In this document: piece by piece, positions 16,142 through 27,144 of the stretch
Layout of the letters: the number at the start of each line of letters is the position of its first letter
How positions within the stretch are numbered: the stretch's first letter is position 1
Assembly (NCBI RefSeq): GCF_023204875.1
Contig: NZ_CP096247.1
Span: 2,232,001-2,296,000 of the forward strand
DNA length: 64,000 nucleotides
DNA from: Prevotella sp. E15-22
Lineage (GTDB): Bacteria; Bacteroidota; Bacteroidia; Bacteroidales; Bacteroidaceae
Direction: 5' to 3'
The notes under the pieces: model-generated
The model's input: the letters and a program-made list of their open reading frames with translations, nothing else
Database searches by the model: none
Told to the model about the DNA's origin: nothing
Translations under genes and position numbers: made by a program

Positions 16142-18308
16142 TCAATGTTGATCCATCATATTTTGAAGAACCATTGATTTGGACAGCATAGATTCCAGAA
16201 GGAAGATAACTAACAGGAACGGCATAGTCCGTCTGCCCTGCATCAAGAGCGGTTGCCTTCACAAGGTGACCGCTCATATTATATATACATATATTTAAAG
16301 GTGCAGACAACAATTCTGGCAACACAACACGAACTTGTTTTCCAGAACTAAAGACACGGGCCTTCGTATGCTGCTGCGAAATAGCAGGAACGCCATCTAT
16401 ACCTAATATATATAATAGTCCACGATAAACATCTATCTCACCATAGCCATATTCGTTGTTGGGCCATAACAATGACTCATCATAATGACGGGCGGTATGA
16501 CTCAGCACAGTCTTTATCTCGTCAGGAGTCAAATCCGGCTTTGCCTGCAACCATAAAGCGATTGCACCAGCCACAGCCGGACATGCCATTGAAGTGCCAC
16601 TGTTACTGTTCCAGGCATAAGTACGTCCTTTAAAATCAAAGCACTCCACATTCCACGTCAAGTCTCTGTTGTTTGGATGACTCTCCATATAATAAGAACT
16701 GTATGACGAGATAATATTATTACCAGGTGCCATCACGTCCGGCTTCATACGTCCATCAAAAGTAGGACCGACCGACGATGGCTCCACACGCACACCTCCG
16801 TGTCCTGGCCAGTACTTTTTCCACTCGCCATTTAGGTTTTGAATACTATCGCGATAAGATGTAGCACCTACACAGATGACACATGGTGCACTAGAAGGCG
16901 AAAGGATGCTATGTGATCCATCTCCCGCATTGAGCAAAGGATTCAAATCGTTAGCCACCATTTGACCATTCATCCGATAGCACTCCACATCGGCCTCACG
17001 TCCGAGCACTTCGACAGACACAGGACACTCCATACCGACACCTTTTGACGAGGACAACGTAACATCATAACAAACTTCCTGGGAATCATAGCATGATGGA
17101 TAAGCCTCCGTCATAACAGAGAGAACCTGTTCTCCACTCTGTGAGGCAACGTAAAGCACGGAGTCTGGCTGAGCCAAAACATCGGAAGTACTCACTTCAA
17201 GTGTATCACGTTGGGCAGAATAGGTAACGAAGCGTAAACGGAAATGACGTGAAGCTTTAAATGTCAGCAACATATCCTGTTCAGGATGAATAACGAACGT
17301 TCCCATAGAGACTTGGCCTACTGGTTTTCGAAACCACGACTTCAGCCACGCATTGTTTCCTGCTGCCGACACAATGATACGTCCTGGTCCTACAAGACTA
17401 TCAAGCAGTTCATAGTACAACTGATCATAGCCCCAAAAATCCTGCATAGACCCTTCACTAAATGAGACCACACAAGGTTTTCCGACACTGTTAGCATAAT
17501 CAAACAGATACTTAAAGCCCAATGCGTCTGTGGCAAAGGTATATTTATAGATATCAGCAGAATCGATATAAACATAATCGTCCACGACAGCATTCGCCAC
17601 CAAACAAATATCAGCTTCGGGCGCCATGCCGCGATAGGCTGATTGCCAGCCGCTACCAGCCGCAGTACCTGTAGTATGTGTGCCATGAGTCAGATCTAGA
17701 CCATCGCGCGAATGACCTAATGATAAGAGCGCATCACGACCAACATAATCACGGCCGACAAACAACTGACTACCAATAGTGTCCTGTGTCACCATATCCC
17801 ACAGTCGGTGGATACGGTATTGTGTGGTATCATTACTAAAGAATGTGGGATGAGTCAGATCGAACCCCACATCCATCACACCAACAACAACCCCTTGTCC
17901 AGAAAAAGCCTGAGGCAGATTCTGACCGACGTATGCAGGCAAGGCATTCAGATGGGCAGCCATCTGGTCGTTCGTCAGTTGTGTGCCCTGCCTGGCCTCC
18001 ATTCTCAGAATGCGACGATCGAGCGAAAGAGCACCCAACTGACTAATCGGTATATTCACGATTCGTATCTGTCCGACACGAGTCAGTATCTGGCATCCTT
18101 TCTGCTGGAGAACTTCATCACCGCCATCGTCCACCTTCACGAAGGCACAGACAGAGGTAGGCTGAACGGAAGGAGAAAGACGTCTGACATTTGTCGATGA
18201 ATGCGTCAAACGGCGTAATAAAGGTGACATCTTCGCATACTGAGGTCGCTGGGCAAAAACAGTCATGCTCAGCAACCACAACAGGACAATCAGATATCTA
18301 TTTTTCAA
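16131..18308 (-). CDS. Secreted subtilisin-like (S8) serine protease with C-terminal sorting domain
   Basis: A 725-aa protein with the signal peptide [20 protein letters not shown]. The catalytic triad is visible: Asp146 in [16 protein letters not shown], His211 in [12 protein letters not shown], and Ser near residue 571 in [18 protein letters not shown]. Between His and Ser there is an inserted beta domain. The C-terminal ~80 residues ([52 protein letters not shown]) form the type-A sorting domain of type IX cargo. It should therefore be exported through the system whose PorQ and SprA genes are in this window. The start overlaps the ispH stop by 11 bases; it is the last gene of a five-gene run. 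Confidence 0.92.
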   Translation of the reverse strand: MKNRYLIVLLWLLSMTVFAQRPQYAKMSPLLRRLTHSSTNVRRLSPSVQPTSVCAFVKVDDGGDEVLQQKGCQILTRVGQIRIVNIPISQLGALSLDRRILRMEARQGTQLTNDQMAAHLNALPAYVGQNLPQAFSGQGVVVGVMDVGFDLTHPTFFSNDTTQYRIHRLWDMVTQDTIGSQLFVGRDYVGRDALLSLGHSRDGLDLTHGTHTTGTAAGSGWQSAYRGMAPEADICLVANAVVDDYVYIDSADIYKYTFATDALGFKYLFDYANSVGKPCVVSFSEGSMQDFWGYDQLYYELLDSLVGPGRIIVSAAGNNAWLKSWFRKPVGQVSMGTFVIHPEQDMLLTFKASRHFRLRFVTYSAQRDTLEVSTSDVLAQPDSVLYVASQSGEQVLSVMTEAYPSCYDSQEVCYDVTLSSSKGVGMECPVSVEVLGREADVECYRMNGQMVANDLNPLLNAGDGSHSILSPSSAPCVICVGATSYRDSIQNLNGEWKKYWPGHGGVRVEPSSVGPTFDGRMKPDVMAPGNNIISSYSSYYMESHPNNRDLTWNVECFDFKGRTYAWNSNSGTSMACPAVAGAIALWLQAKPDLTPDEIKTVLSHTARHYDESLLWPNNEYGYGEIDVYRGLLYILGIDGVPAISQQHTKARVFSSGKQVRVVLPELLSAPLNICIYNMSGHLVKATALDAGQTDYAVPVSYLPSGIYAVQINGSSKYDGSTLIKL

Positions 18309-19155
18309 TGCTCAACAGTTTATCACGGCATTGTTCCATGAGCCATTTCGGTGTAGAAGTAGCCCCACAGATGCCAACAGTTTCAATATTCTTCAGCCAC
18401 AACGGCTTTATCTCCTCAGGCCCTTCTATCAAATGGGTATTAGGATTCACGCGCAAGCACTCATTGTACAGTACTTTTCCGTTACTACTCTTTCTTCCAC
18501 AAACAAAGAGAATCAAGTCATGACGCGCTGCAAACTGCGAGATATTCGGCATGCGGTTTGCCACCGATCGGCAGATGGTATCAAAACTCTGGAATGTAGC
18601 ATCAGACGAGATATGACTTTGGATATACTCCGTGATACGATGAAACTCATCAAGCGACTTCGTTGTCTGACTATATAGATAGATGTCGCGAGAGAAGTCA
18701 AGTCTTTTCACCTCATCGAAGTTCTCTATGACAATGGCAGACGACTCCGTTTGTCCAACGAGTCCCAGCACCTCAGCATGACCTTTCTTACCAAAGATCA
18801 CAATCTGTGCGGCACCTCGCTCATACTGTTGTTTGATACGATTCTGCAACTTCAACACCACAGGACATGTAGCATCGATAATTTCGATATTATTCTTCCG
18901 CGCCAGCTCATAAGTTGCGGGAGGTTCACCATGCGCACGCAGCAATACCTTCACATCGTGTAGATTCTTTAAATCCTCATGGTTAATAGTAACAAGTCCC
19001 ATCTGCCTCAGCCGTTCACACTCCATGCCATTATGAACAATATCACCTAAGCAATAAAGCGTTTCTCCCTGTGCCAGTTCCTCCTCAGCTTTCTTGATGG
19101 CAGTGGTCACGCCAAAGCAGAAACCACTACCCGTATCTATCTCTATTTGTATCAT
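18298..19155 (-). CDS. ispH: 4-hydroxy-3-methylbut-2-enyl diphosphate reductase (IspH)
   Basis: Last step of the non-mevalonate isoprenoid pathway, making IPP and DMAPP with an iron-sulfur cluster. The 285-aa protein has the cluster cysteines in GFCFGVTTAIKKAE, DATCPVVLKLQ and GICGATSTPKWL. AHGEPPATYELA and GKKGHAEVLGLVGQ are substrate-pocket blocks. The final cysteine block is GICGATSTP, with the usual Ser-Thr-Pro after it. Start overlaps the meaB stop by 4 bases. Products feed the polyprenyl synthase at 12.7-13.7 kb. Confidence 0.97.
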   Translation of the reverse strand: MIQIEIDTGSGFCFGVTTAIKKAEEELAQGETLYCLGDIVHNGMECERLRQMGLVTINHEDLKNLHDVKVLLRAHGEPPATYELARKNNIEIIDATCPVVLKLQNRIKQQYERGAAQIVIFGKKGHAEVLGLVGQTESSAIVIENFDEVKRLDFSRDIYLYSQTTKSLDEFHRITEYIQSHISSDATFQSFDTICRSVANRMPNISQFAARHDLILFVCGRKSSNGKVLYNECLRVNPNTHLIEGPEEIKPLWLKNIETVGICGATSTPKWLMEQCRDKLLSIEK

Positions 19156-20252
19156 CCTCTCAAACTATCAAAGTATTGTTTCAGCAAATCACCTGCTGCC
19201 ACGAAACTCGTCTTGTGCCCTTGTAACACCATCTGCTCTGCCACTCTCAACTGCTCCTGTATCTGGGCGTTCTGGTAAAAGTCCTGACGTAACTGCTCGT
19301 TGATGGTCTCATACATCCAGTACTTAGCCTGCTCACTACGACGATAGTCAAAATAGCCATTGGCTTTCACAAAGTCGAAGTATTCATAAATCATATCCCA
19401 GATCTCCTTCACACCCGTACCATAGAAACCGCTATAACACAACACCTTGGGCAACCACCCACTCTCGGGCATCGGAAAGAAATGCAGGGCATTGCGGAAA
19501 TTGGTTGCCGCCATCTGACAGCGGTCCACATTATCGCCATCACACTTGTTTATGACAATACCATCCGATATTTCCATAATGCCACGCTTGATGCCCTGAA
19601 GTTCATCACCAGTGCCAGCCACCTGAATAAGCAGGAAGAAATCAACCATCGAATGACAGGCCGTCTCGCTCTGGCCAACACCCACAGTCTCAACGAATAT
19701 CTTATCGAAGCCAGCTGCCTCACAAAGGATAATGGTCTCACGTGTCTTGCGAGCCACGCCACCCAATGAACCTGCCGACGGACTAGGACGGATAAAGGAA
19801 TCGGGATGAATAGCCAGCTTCTCCATACGCGTCTTATCTCCCAAGATGCTTCCCTTGGAACGTTCTGACGAAGGGTCGATAGCTAATACTGCCAGTCGTC
19901 CACCCTTCTCCTTCAGTAAATGAATACCAAACTCATCAATAGAAGTAGACTTGCCTGCGCCTGGAACGCCACTGATACCAATACGCACGCTGTTTCCACT
20001 ATAAGGAAGACATTTTTCTATGACCTCCTGAGCCTTGGCTTGATGACTGGGATTCATGCTCTCTATCAGCGTCACCGCCTGACTGAGAATAGTAACATCA
20101 CCTTTCACGATACCCTCAACCATATCAGCCACCGACAATTCACGTCGACGGAATCGGTTACGCTTCAGATAAGGATTGACTATAGAAGGCTGTTCGACGC
20201 CACTATTCACCTGCAGACCTGCATATTCACTACTATTCTCGGGATGTTCCAT
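19152..20252 (-). CDS. meaB: MeaB/ArgK-type GTPase (methylmalonyl-CoA mutase chaperone)
   Basis: A 366-aa G3E P-loop GTPase. Walker A is GISGVPGAGKSTSIDEFG; Walker B and the switch are VETVGVGQSE; the guanine-specificity motif is NKCDGDN. The C-terminal arm (YWMYETINEQLRQDFYQN) forms the dimer. MeaB protects and reloads the B12-dependent methylmalonyl-CoA mutase used in propionate/succinate metabolism. The mutase genes are not in the window, so the functional tie is from the family. It lies 30 bases downstream of the DUF1573 gene and overlaps ispH by 4 bases. Confidence 0.93.
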   Translation of the reverse strand: MEHPENSSEYAGLQVNSGVEQPSIVNPYLKRNRFRRRELSVADMVEGIVKGDVTILSQAVTLIESMNPSHQAKAQEVIEKCLPYSGNSVRIGISGVPGAGKSTSIDEFGIHLLKEKGGRLAVLAIDPSSERSKGSILGDKTRMEKLAIHPDSFIRPSPSAGSLGGVARKTRETIILCEAAGFDKIFVETVGVGQSETACHSMVDFFLLIQVAGTGDELQGIKRGIMEISDGIVINKCDGDNVDRCQMAATNFRNALHFFPMPESGWLPKVLCYSGFYGTGVKEIWDMIYEYFDFVKANGYFDYRRSEQAKYWMYETINEQLRQDFYQNAQIQEQLRVAEQMVLQGHKTSFVAAGDLLKQYFDSLRG

Positions 20253-20282
20253 ATTCTATATCTGAGAAATTCAAATTCTGCG

Positions 20283-21347
20283 TTATTTCACATTAACCTT
20301 TATCACCACCTTCGAATGGTCTGGGTCGTTGGTTATCATTAACACACGTGGTTTCTGACGGGCCTTCAACAACTGGTTTCTATCGGTCACGGCAATCTTC
20401 AGCTTTGCTGTTTCGCGAGGTTGCAACTCACGTTTATCAAGCGTCACCTTCATACCCTTAGTAAACATCTGCAGCGATGAGATATTAAGAGCCGTGCGAC
20501 CGGTGTTTGTAATTGTAATGACACCGCTCTTACGATTCTTACCTCCCAGCCTGCCCAATGAAAGCGAGTCAACGGACAGTTCCATCTTTGGAGCATACTG
20601 TTTGTTTCCACCCGCATAGAGCGTGGTATTAGGCGATAGTACAACCGACACAGGCAATTCTGTTTCAGAGCTAACCTTTTCTCCAAGTCGCTCTGCCAGA
20701 TAAACTGTAGTCTGCGTCAGTCCAAAGTCCTGAACTTTTTCGGTGTTCAATGTTAGGATCACCTTACCCGTCTTACCTGGTGTTAATGTCTCGGGGGTAG
20801 CCATAGCTGTGAGATAAGGAGGCAAATGCTGGATATTAGGCGTCATCACCGAACTACCACTATTCAGCACACGAATCTCAACCTCTGGATGATCTCCCTT
20901 ATTCACATTATCGAACTCCACGTTATTCACGTCGGCCAACAAATCGCCAAACGCATAAGGATAGTTTTTCGAATAGTCCGTCATCTCGGGTACCACAATG
21001 CCTTGCATTTTCAAGATAACTGGTTCTTCAGACCCTACCCTATACACCGCCATCTGTTTCGTAAAGTGGCCCAGCAGTCGCGCATCATAGGTCATCGAGA
21101 TTGTAAACCGATCACCGCCACTAATACTTTTCTTCGGATAATCCACCTGCGTACAGCCACAATCAGTCTTCACCTCACGAATAGTCAGATGGCGACTGCC
21201 CCTGTTTCTCAGTTCAAACGTGGCTGTTACGGGAACTTCGAAACCCGTTTTTCCTACGTTGATGACTGGTGTCTTGGTAACTATTCTCTGAGCATTAATA
21301 GCAATGGTGGCCATACTGAGGCCCATTATAATAAAGAGTTTTTTCAT
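20283..21347 (-). CDS. DUF1573-type secreted protein with tandem Ig-like domains
   Basis: A 354-aa protein with signal peptide MKKLFIIMGLSMATIAINAQ. The first domain contains the DUF1573 signature (FELRNRGSRHLTIREVKTDC then GCTQVDYPKKSISGGD), and two further beta-sandwich units follow, the last with VITITNTGRTALNISSLQM. Such ASPM/SPD-2/Hydin-like folds usually serve as periplasmic or surface adhesion or scaffold modules. Its start overlaps the stop of the alpha-2-macroglobulin by 4 bases, so the two are made together; a helper role for that protein is possible but not shown. Confidence 0.85.
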   Translation of the reverse strand: MKKLFIIMGLSMATIAINAQRIVTKTPVINVGKTGFEVPVTATFELRNRGSRHLTIREVKTDCGCTQVDYPKKSISGGDRFTISMTYDARLLGHFTKQMAVYRVGSEEPVILKMQGIVVPEMTDYSKNYPYAFGDLLADVNNVEFDNVNKGDHPEVEIRVLNSGSSVMTPNIQHLPPYLTAMATPETLTPGKTGKVILTLNTEKVQDFGLTQTTVYLAERLGEKVSSETELPVSVVLSPNTTLYAGGNKQYAPKMELSVDSLSLGRLGGKNRKSGVITITNTGRTALNISSLQMFTKGMKVTLDKRELQPRETAKLKIAVTDRNQLLKARQKPRVLMITNDPDHSKVVIKVNVK

Positions 21348-24300
21348 TTCACTTCAATAATTTGCGATTTAGCCACGCCACGGAACTCAGGACTGTAGGC
21401 ACAACTGGCAGTACAGGTGCCTGTCTCGTAGGTTCCCGCGCGGTCAATATAATATTCTGTTTCAATCACGTGCTTGCCTTTCGACAGACGGTTGAAATAA
21501 TAGTTCGTAGAACAATCCTTGGGCGTGATATAGTAACCCCAGCGATAACCACTCAACTGATTCACAGGCTCCATGCAGGCAGCACGCTTATCGACGACTT
21601 GCACGAAGTCATAGTCACGGTCTGCCTCAATGGTGATGCGCACCTTGATGCGGTCGCCCACTGAGAGATTTGAGATTTGAGGCTTGAGGCTTGAGGTAAG
21701 TATCTCACGCTTCACCTGAATACCACTGCTCTGAGCCTCCACCTCGCTGGTCTGCTGCATAAACTGCATATAGACAGCACCCCACGACGTACCCTCAGAA
21801 GTCTTCTCGGCGGTAAAGGTCTGCTTATCATCACCATCCATAGAACTCTTCACATAGCCAATGCCAGCCGTAGCCTTCGAGGTCTCTACTGTCTGTCCGT
21901 CCACCTTCAAAGTAGTAAGAGAGGTCATCGCACTCAGCGCATTCTGAGAACTGGGTGTATTCATGAATGCATATACCGCATTAACACTATTGATAGGCGT
22001 GTCCCATGCCTGGTTACGCTTCTCCTGAAGTAGCCAACGCTGCATCTCCTCGATGGTCTGAGTCTCTTCAGGAGTCAACAATTGGATAGCCTCCATGGCT
22101 GCCACCTGTGTAGGAATACGATAGTCGCGCCATGAATAGAGTGCACGTGGTGTGTCATAGTAGCGCCCCATATCCTCACGATAGACGGTATACTCTTTCA
22201 AGCTCTTGGCATAGGTTTTATTGTTCAGCACGATGGCCGACATCGCCTTGTCATAGATAGTCTGGTTGCGTGTCTCCTTCTTCAGTAGGTTCTTCAGATA
22301 AGCATTAGCACTCTGCACATTAGCAGGCAACAGTCGTCCATCGAGTGTACAGATATAGAGCCATTGTAGGGCCATGTGACTGGGGAACGTAGGTGTCCAA
22401 CCCTTCTTGGCGTTCTTTTTCATCTCGTCCACCAACTTCACTATCTCCTTACCCATATAGCCAAAGGCATTATTGAGCATCTCCTTGGTATCTTTCTGTG
22501 GAGAGGTCATTCTATTCAGGCGTACCAGCATCTCACTAATCTCCACCGTCATATACATTGAGCCTTCCATACCAGGCCACCAGCTCCACGAGCCGTCAGC
22601 ATTCTGTAACTTACCAAGAGACTCGCGCGATTGATTTATGCGCTGGTTTATCAGATTCTCGTCAAAGAAGTCCGACAAGCGTGCCTTCTGTTCCTTCTCA
22701 CGGTTAGCGTCAGCCACCCAAGGAGTCTCGGCAAGCACCAGATCCTTCAGCTCCTGATTCTTCTCCAAACTGCTCATCAAAGAAGTCTCGTCGCTCTGTT
22801 CTCTGCTCCATGCCTCAAAGATGTCTTCCACATGAGGGTTCTGATCCAGAATATGACTACCAATGGTGTTTGCATAATAACTCGTTGCCTGACAGACAGC
22901 ACAATTATCATAGGGATGTCCCACTGTTGGCAATGCCTGAATCATCAGCCAAGCAGGGTTGTTCGTATATTCGATGGTCAGTTTTGCATTCTTGCCCGTG
23001 CTCCTCAATGCAGCCAAGTCAATAGTCTTTGTACCCGGCTTTGTCTGTGTGAATGGAACGGTCTTGGTAACGCGTTCCTTGTTGGGCAGGATGGGCAGGT
23101 AATGCTGTTCGCCGTCACTAAAGTCCTTGCCGCTAACCATCATCTTTGCAATCAGCAAACCATATGTTTCGTGATTGCATTCATAGGGGAAAGCAACGCC
23201 AAATGTACTGTTTGCAGCAAGCGTTACATCTTGTTCCTGAGCATATACAACTTGCAGGGTCTCGGAATCAATCAACTCCAGGCGAGCCTTACCGCTAATT
23301 GTATTATCTCCAGTATTCACAATACGTGCCGAGATAGTAGCATGGTCACCTTCACGAACGAAACGAGGAACATTCGGCATAATCATCACATTCTTACTTG
23401 CCACAGCCTCATCCTCCAAGAAACCGGTCTTCATGTCCTCCGTATGAGCCACACCCATAAAGCGCCAAGTGGTCAAGCTCTCAGGAAAAGTAAACTTCAT
23501 TGTCACCCTACCCTCGCTATCCGTCATCAACTGCGGATAGAAGAATGCCGTTTCCTGCAAATTCTCACGCATCTGTGTCTGTTCGCCCATAGCAGATTCT
23601 ATGGCCAATTCTTCTTCAGAACCATCATCGTAACCCGTCAACGTCGATAGAGAAGATGGAGCTTCATAACTCTTAACTTTAATCACATCAAGTCCAGCAA
23701 TTCTTCCTTGCAAACTCTCATCAACAGAAGTCACATCCAAACCTTCGTACTCCGCCATATTAACAGTAGCGGTAGCATAGGTTACTTTAGGAAGTCCACT
23801 AAGACGTCTTGTTCTGCCATTTCTTCCAAAGGTGTAACTTGTTGGATAGATGGTATGGTCAAAACGATTGAATTCCAAATCACGCACATCGAGCAAGTTC
23901 TCCATCCATGTGCCTTGACCGCCCATAAACTGATAACTACCAAACGACCATTGCGTGTGGGGTACTATCAACGAGATATAAGGATTCAGCGACCAGTAAT
24001 GCGGAGTCAACTGATCCAAACTCTTGTCATAAAGCGTAGCCAGCAGTTGAGCCTTTGCCGGTTTGCCGTCAGGCCCCATCACCGATAATGTCCACTCCTC
24101 TTGCTGTCCAGGCTCCAATCGATTGCGGAAGGTCTGCCACTTCAATGTAAGATTCGAGTCGGGAACAGGACGAGTAATCGTGACTTGATGTTCATAGGCT
24201 TTTCCCTCTTTCATCCATGCGAAAGCAAGTAACACGCCATGTCCATACTCCTCTTTATAGGTAAACTTCCTATTCCACAGTTCGTTAGACAAGTCAAACG

Positions 24301-26872
24301 TACCACTTTCCATCACTGTTTGGTCGTGAATGATACTATAAGCCACATGCACATCACTGGCCGACGAGCCAACCTGCACCGTAACAGGTGTGCCATCATT
24401 GGGGAACTGGCGATCTGATACATAGAACCAGTCATCCGTCTCAGCAGCGGGGCGCTTATCATCCAGTGAGAACACCACAAAATCGTGCTTCAGTGTATCC
24501 TCATCACAAATAGCCTCGATACTATAGCGTCCACTCTTCAACTTAGGCAGAACAATCTTCTTATTCGTATTTACATTCTGCCATTTACCTTTGTCAATAC
24601 GATAGCGCAACTGCGCATCAACATCTATACCGGCAGCATTATATAGATGGAAGGTCATCTGCCCACCTTTTTCAACCAGCACTTTGTCGGACATATCTAT
24701 GCTAAGGGCAGTCTTACGATTACCCAATGGCAATGATATCTCGCCATGATGGGTCTCGCCAGCCTGGTCTGTCACATCTACCGAGACAACAAAGTTATAG
24801 AACATCGGATAGCGTGTCTTAGGCAGCACCATCGGCGTGGGCACCGTAAAGCTACCATCGTCGCCAGTTGTCAACTCGCCCTCTGCCACCAGTTCGTTTT
24901 CCAAATCGCGAGTAACAACACCCTGATTCCAATAATACGAGTAACTCATCCACCAGAGTGCGCGTCTACGCTCCACCTTATATTTCACGGTAGCTCCCTG
25001 CACAGAGACACCAGCATACGTACGGGCCGTGCCCTTCACCTGCAGTGTGTCGCCATCGGCATAATCAACAGTCACCTTGGGAATATCCACCTCAAATGTC
25101 GGACGCTTGTATTCCTCTACGCGGAAGAAACATCGATTAGCATCAACATTAATCATATACTGCCCCGGCAAAGCCTTGCGCGGCAATGTAAACTGGGTGG
25201 TGCAAGAACCGAAATCATCTGTGATCAATTCCTTCTCCTCCACTATTTCATGGTTTGCATCACGAAGTTCTACCTCCAGTTCCTCACCCTTTAACACATG
25301 ATTCTCATAACCATTCTGCATCTTATAGGCCACGACGGACACATTGACCGTCTGGCCAGGGCGATAGATAGCGCGATCAGTAAGGATGGTAGCCAACTCA
25401 AGCGGTCTGTTGTTCTTATAATATGAGAAATAGCCGTAGCCATTCATTTGCGGGCAAGCCTTATCATCAGCTGTGGTCACAAAGATTGCATTAGGACGAC
25501 GGGAACCGGAGTTAAACATATACTCTCCTTTATCATCCATTGTCAGTGTCACATCCTGATTGTTAGACTTCAATTGTATCTGCGCGCCTTTAACGGGCTG
25601 TCCCGTTGTAGCATTAACAACCGCATAACGAATGATATTGTTTGGCATCATCATGGTGAGTAAGCGAAGATCACTCACATAATAAAATACACGCACATTA
25701 TCCTTGGTTTTTGGCGAGCTCTCAAACTCCAGCATATAAACACCAACAGGCAGAGCAGACAATACCAGCGAGTCCTCAAAACTCTCATAGGGAGCATGCA
25801 TCTTGTAGGTTCGCGTCTGCTTCAGTCCCGTCTGTTCCGTTAACTTATGCTTAATCTTGTTATAGCCTTTTTCTGTATTGACATAAACATCCTTCAGTTC
25901 CTTAGCAGTAGCATTCACACGATAAACACGCATGGTGAGCGACTGAATGCCGCGTAAGAATTTTAATTTAACGGGGAACGCCTTGTTTGGAAGAATCGTA
26001 GCATCCGATGCTATCACAAACTCCAACGCCTTCATCTCTTTCTGCTTGTTACGAAGAATATCCATGCGGTCCCATGTTCCCCAACGCTTCAGGGCATATT
26101 CAATATATTCCCATTGGTCACGAAGGGTAGCATTGGTGAACGACTCCATGTAATTAAAGCGGGCGATGGCCACCTCACCCACCTCAGACAGGTCGGCATA
26201 AGCCTCAGCCAGGGAGTCCAAGCGAGCCAAATAGGCTGAATTGGAATAATCTTCAATCTCCTCTGAGGCCTGCTGACGCAACCATTCCAGACTACTCATC
26301 ATCGCAGCCACGCGGTTGTTTTTCTTTAGATAATAGTCTCTCAGCACGTCAAAGCGCTTGGTTTCATATCCAATCACACTCAGCAAGTCGTTATTGAAAA
26401 TACGACTATCCTTTCCTTGTTCTACGAAGGGTTTATAATCCACTGCCTTCACCGCAGCCAGTTGCTCCGGATGCAGCAGAGCCTGCTGATAATACTGTTT
26501 TGACAGTTCTCGATGATTATCATCCAATGCAGGATTATCCTCATAGACAGCACCCAATACGGTCTGATAAATAGCCTTCAGCACTGGGTCTTTCATCGTT
26601 TGCTCGCGCTGTTGCAATCGTGCCACCGCTGGTTTCAGTGAATCAGGACTCACACTACACTGAGATTGTGCCGACAGCAGTTCTGCTTTCAGCAACTGAC
26701 CATAGTTTTTCTCCTTCTGTGCCTTGTCAGCTATCTTGTTTAACACCTGTAGTTCCGTTTGCGGCAAATCCTTCTTTTGAGCATTCTCAACCTGCTTCCA
26801 TAAGGACTCATAAGTCTGTCCAAACAGAAACGCCGGCATCATCAACAGGATGGCTAAAGCAATCTTTTTCAT
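21344..26872 (-). CDS. Bacterial alpha-2-macroglobulin family protein (MG2 domain), 1842 aa
   Basis: A large secreted or periplasmic protein with signal peptide MKKIALAILLMMPAFLFGQ. The N-terminal ~450 residues are helical. MG domains follow (AIYRPGQTVNVSVVAYK at ~505), then the bait-region area. After it come the A2M block (DSEGRVTMKFTFPESLTTWR) and VMIMPNVPRFVREGDHATIS, then the alpha-alpha barrel thioester domain. The usual CxEQ thioester is replaced: HPYDNCAVCQATSYYAN near residue 1317 keeps the Gln but not the Cys-x-Glu order, so it is probably a non-thioester form. In the bait-like segment near residue 1045 the stretch VDESLQGRIAGLDVIK resembles the TonB-receptor plug motif. Family members trap proteases or guard the periplasm. 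It is the first gene of a five-gene minus-strand run. Confidence 0.9.
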   Translation of the reverse strand: MKKIALAILLMMPAFLFGQTYESLWKQVENAQKKDLPQTELQVLNKIADKAQKEKNYGQLLKAELLSAQSQCSVSPDSLKPAVARLQQREQTMKDPVLKAIYQTVLGAVYEDNPALDDNHRELSKQYYQQALLHPEQLAAVKAVDYKPFVEQGKDSRIFNNDLLSVIGYETKRFDVLRDYYLKKNNRVAAMMSSLEWLRQQASEEIEDYSNSAYLARLDSLAEAYADLSEVGEVAIARFNYMESFTNATLRDQWEYIEYALKRWGTWDRMDILRNKQKEMKALEFVIASDATILPNKAFPVKLKFLRGIQSLTMRVYRVNATAKELKDVYVNTEKGYNKIKHKLTEQTGLKQTRTYKMHAPYESFEDSLVLSALPVGVYMLEFESSPKTKDNVRVFYYVSDLRLLTMMMPNNIIRYAVVNATTGQPVKGAQIQLKSNNQDVTLTMDDKGEYMFNSGSRRPNAIFVTTADDKACPQMNGYGYFSYYKNNRPLELATILTDRAIYRPGQTVNVSVVAYKMQNGYENHVLKGEELEVELRDANHEIVEEKELITDDFGSCTTQFTLPRKALPGQYMINVDANRCFFRVEEYKRPTFEVDIPKVTVDYADGDTLQVKGTARTYAGVSVQGATVKYKVERRRALWWMSYSYYWNQGVVTRDLENELVAEGELTTGDDGSFTVPTPMVLPKTRYPMFYNFVVSVDVTDQAGETHHGEISLPLGNRKTALSIDMSDKVLVEKGGQMTFHLYNAAGIDVDAQLRYRIDKGKWQNVNTNKKIVLPKLKSGRYSIEAICDEDTLKHDFVVFSLDDKRPAAETDDWFYVSDRQFPNDGTPVTVQVGSSASDVHVAYSIIHDQTVMESGTFDLSNELWNRKFTYKEEYGHGVLLAFAWMKEGKAYEHQVTITRPVPDSNLTLKWQTFRNRLEPGQQEEWTLSVMGPDGKPAKAQLLATLYDKSLDQLTPHYWSLNPYISLIVPHTQWSFGSYQFMGGQGTWMENLLDVRDLEFNRFDHTIYPTSYTFGRNGRTRRLSGLPKVTYATATVNMAEYEGLDVTSVDESLQGRIAGLDVIKVKSYEAPSSLSTLTGYDDGSEEELAIESAMGEQTQMRENLQETAFFYPQLMTDSEGRVTMKFTFPESLTTWRFMGVAHTEDMKTGFLEDEAVASKNVMIMPNVPRFVREGDHATISARIVNTGDNTISGKARLELIDSETLQVVYAQEQDVTLAANSTFGVAFPYECNHETYGLLIAKMMVSGKDFSDGEQHYLPILPNKERVTKTVPFTQTKPGTKTIDLAALRSTGKNAKLTIEYTNNPAWLMIQALPTVGHPYDNCAVCQATSYYANTIGSHILDQNPHVEDIFEAWSREQSDETSLMSSLEKNQELKDLVLAETPWVADANREKEQKARLSDFFDENLINQRINQSRESLGKLQNADGSWSWWPGMEGSMYMTVEISEMLVRLNRMTSPQKDTKEMLNNAFGYMGKEIVKLVDEMKKNAKKGWTPTFPSHMALQWLYICTLDGRLLPANVQSANAYLKNLLKKETRNQTIYDKAMSAIVLNNKTYAKSLKEYTVYREDMGRYYDTPRALYSWRDYRIPTQVAAMEAIQLLTPEETQTIEEMQRWLLQEKRNQAWDTPINSVNAVYAFMNTPSSQNALSAMTSLTTLKVDGQTVETSKATAGIGYVKSSMDGDDKQTFTAEKTSEGTSWGAVYMQFMQQTSEVEAQSSGIQVKREILTSSLKPQISNLSVGDRIKVRITIEADRDYDFVQVVDKRAACMEPVNQLSGYRWGYYITPKDCSTNYYFNRLSKGKHVIETEYYIDRAGTYETGTCTASCAYSPEFRGVAKSQIIEVK

Positions 26873-27144
26873 ACGCGATACATTTTAGAAAGCAAAGATA
26901 ACAAATATTAGTGACATACGGGCGTCTCACATCATATAAATATGAAAGTTTAACGCATTTTTTCAGATTTCTCTATTCATAAGACCATCCAATGCCTCAA
27001 TCCAATACTCCCGTATCAAAGAATTAACGCTTTTTACATATTGCCATTCTGTCATCACTACCCGTCATTTTGTCAGATTTATTTCTGCGGCACACTCTTT
27101 GTTCGCTCATGGTCAGAACAAAACAAAAAAGAAAGGAGTTAATT
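26873..27144. promoter_or_regulatory. Divergent intergenic region between the alpha-2-macroglobulin gene and clpB
   Basis: On the minus strand a -7 box TATCTTTG lies at 26900-26893, 20 bases before the macroglobulin ATG, without a clear -33 element. On the plus strand TTTG at 27069-27072, 21 bases, ACTCTTTG at 27094-27101 is a partial promoter match for clpB. No obvious CIRCE-type or HrcA inverted repeat is visible. The remaining sequence holds no ORF I can support. Confidence 0.4.

Noticed and set aside
22631..25294. Long plus-strand ORFs opposite the alpha-2-macroglobulin gene
   Set aside because: Antisense shadows; His/Ile-rich translations without family features.
26893..27144. Heat-shock operator (CIRCE) ahead of clpB
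   Set aside because: No TTAGCACTC-N9-GAGTGCTAA-like inverted repeat is visible.
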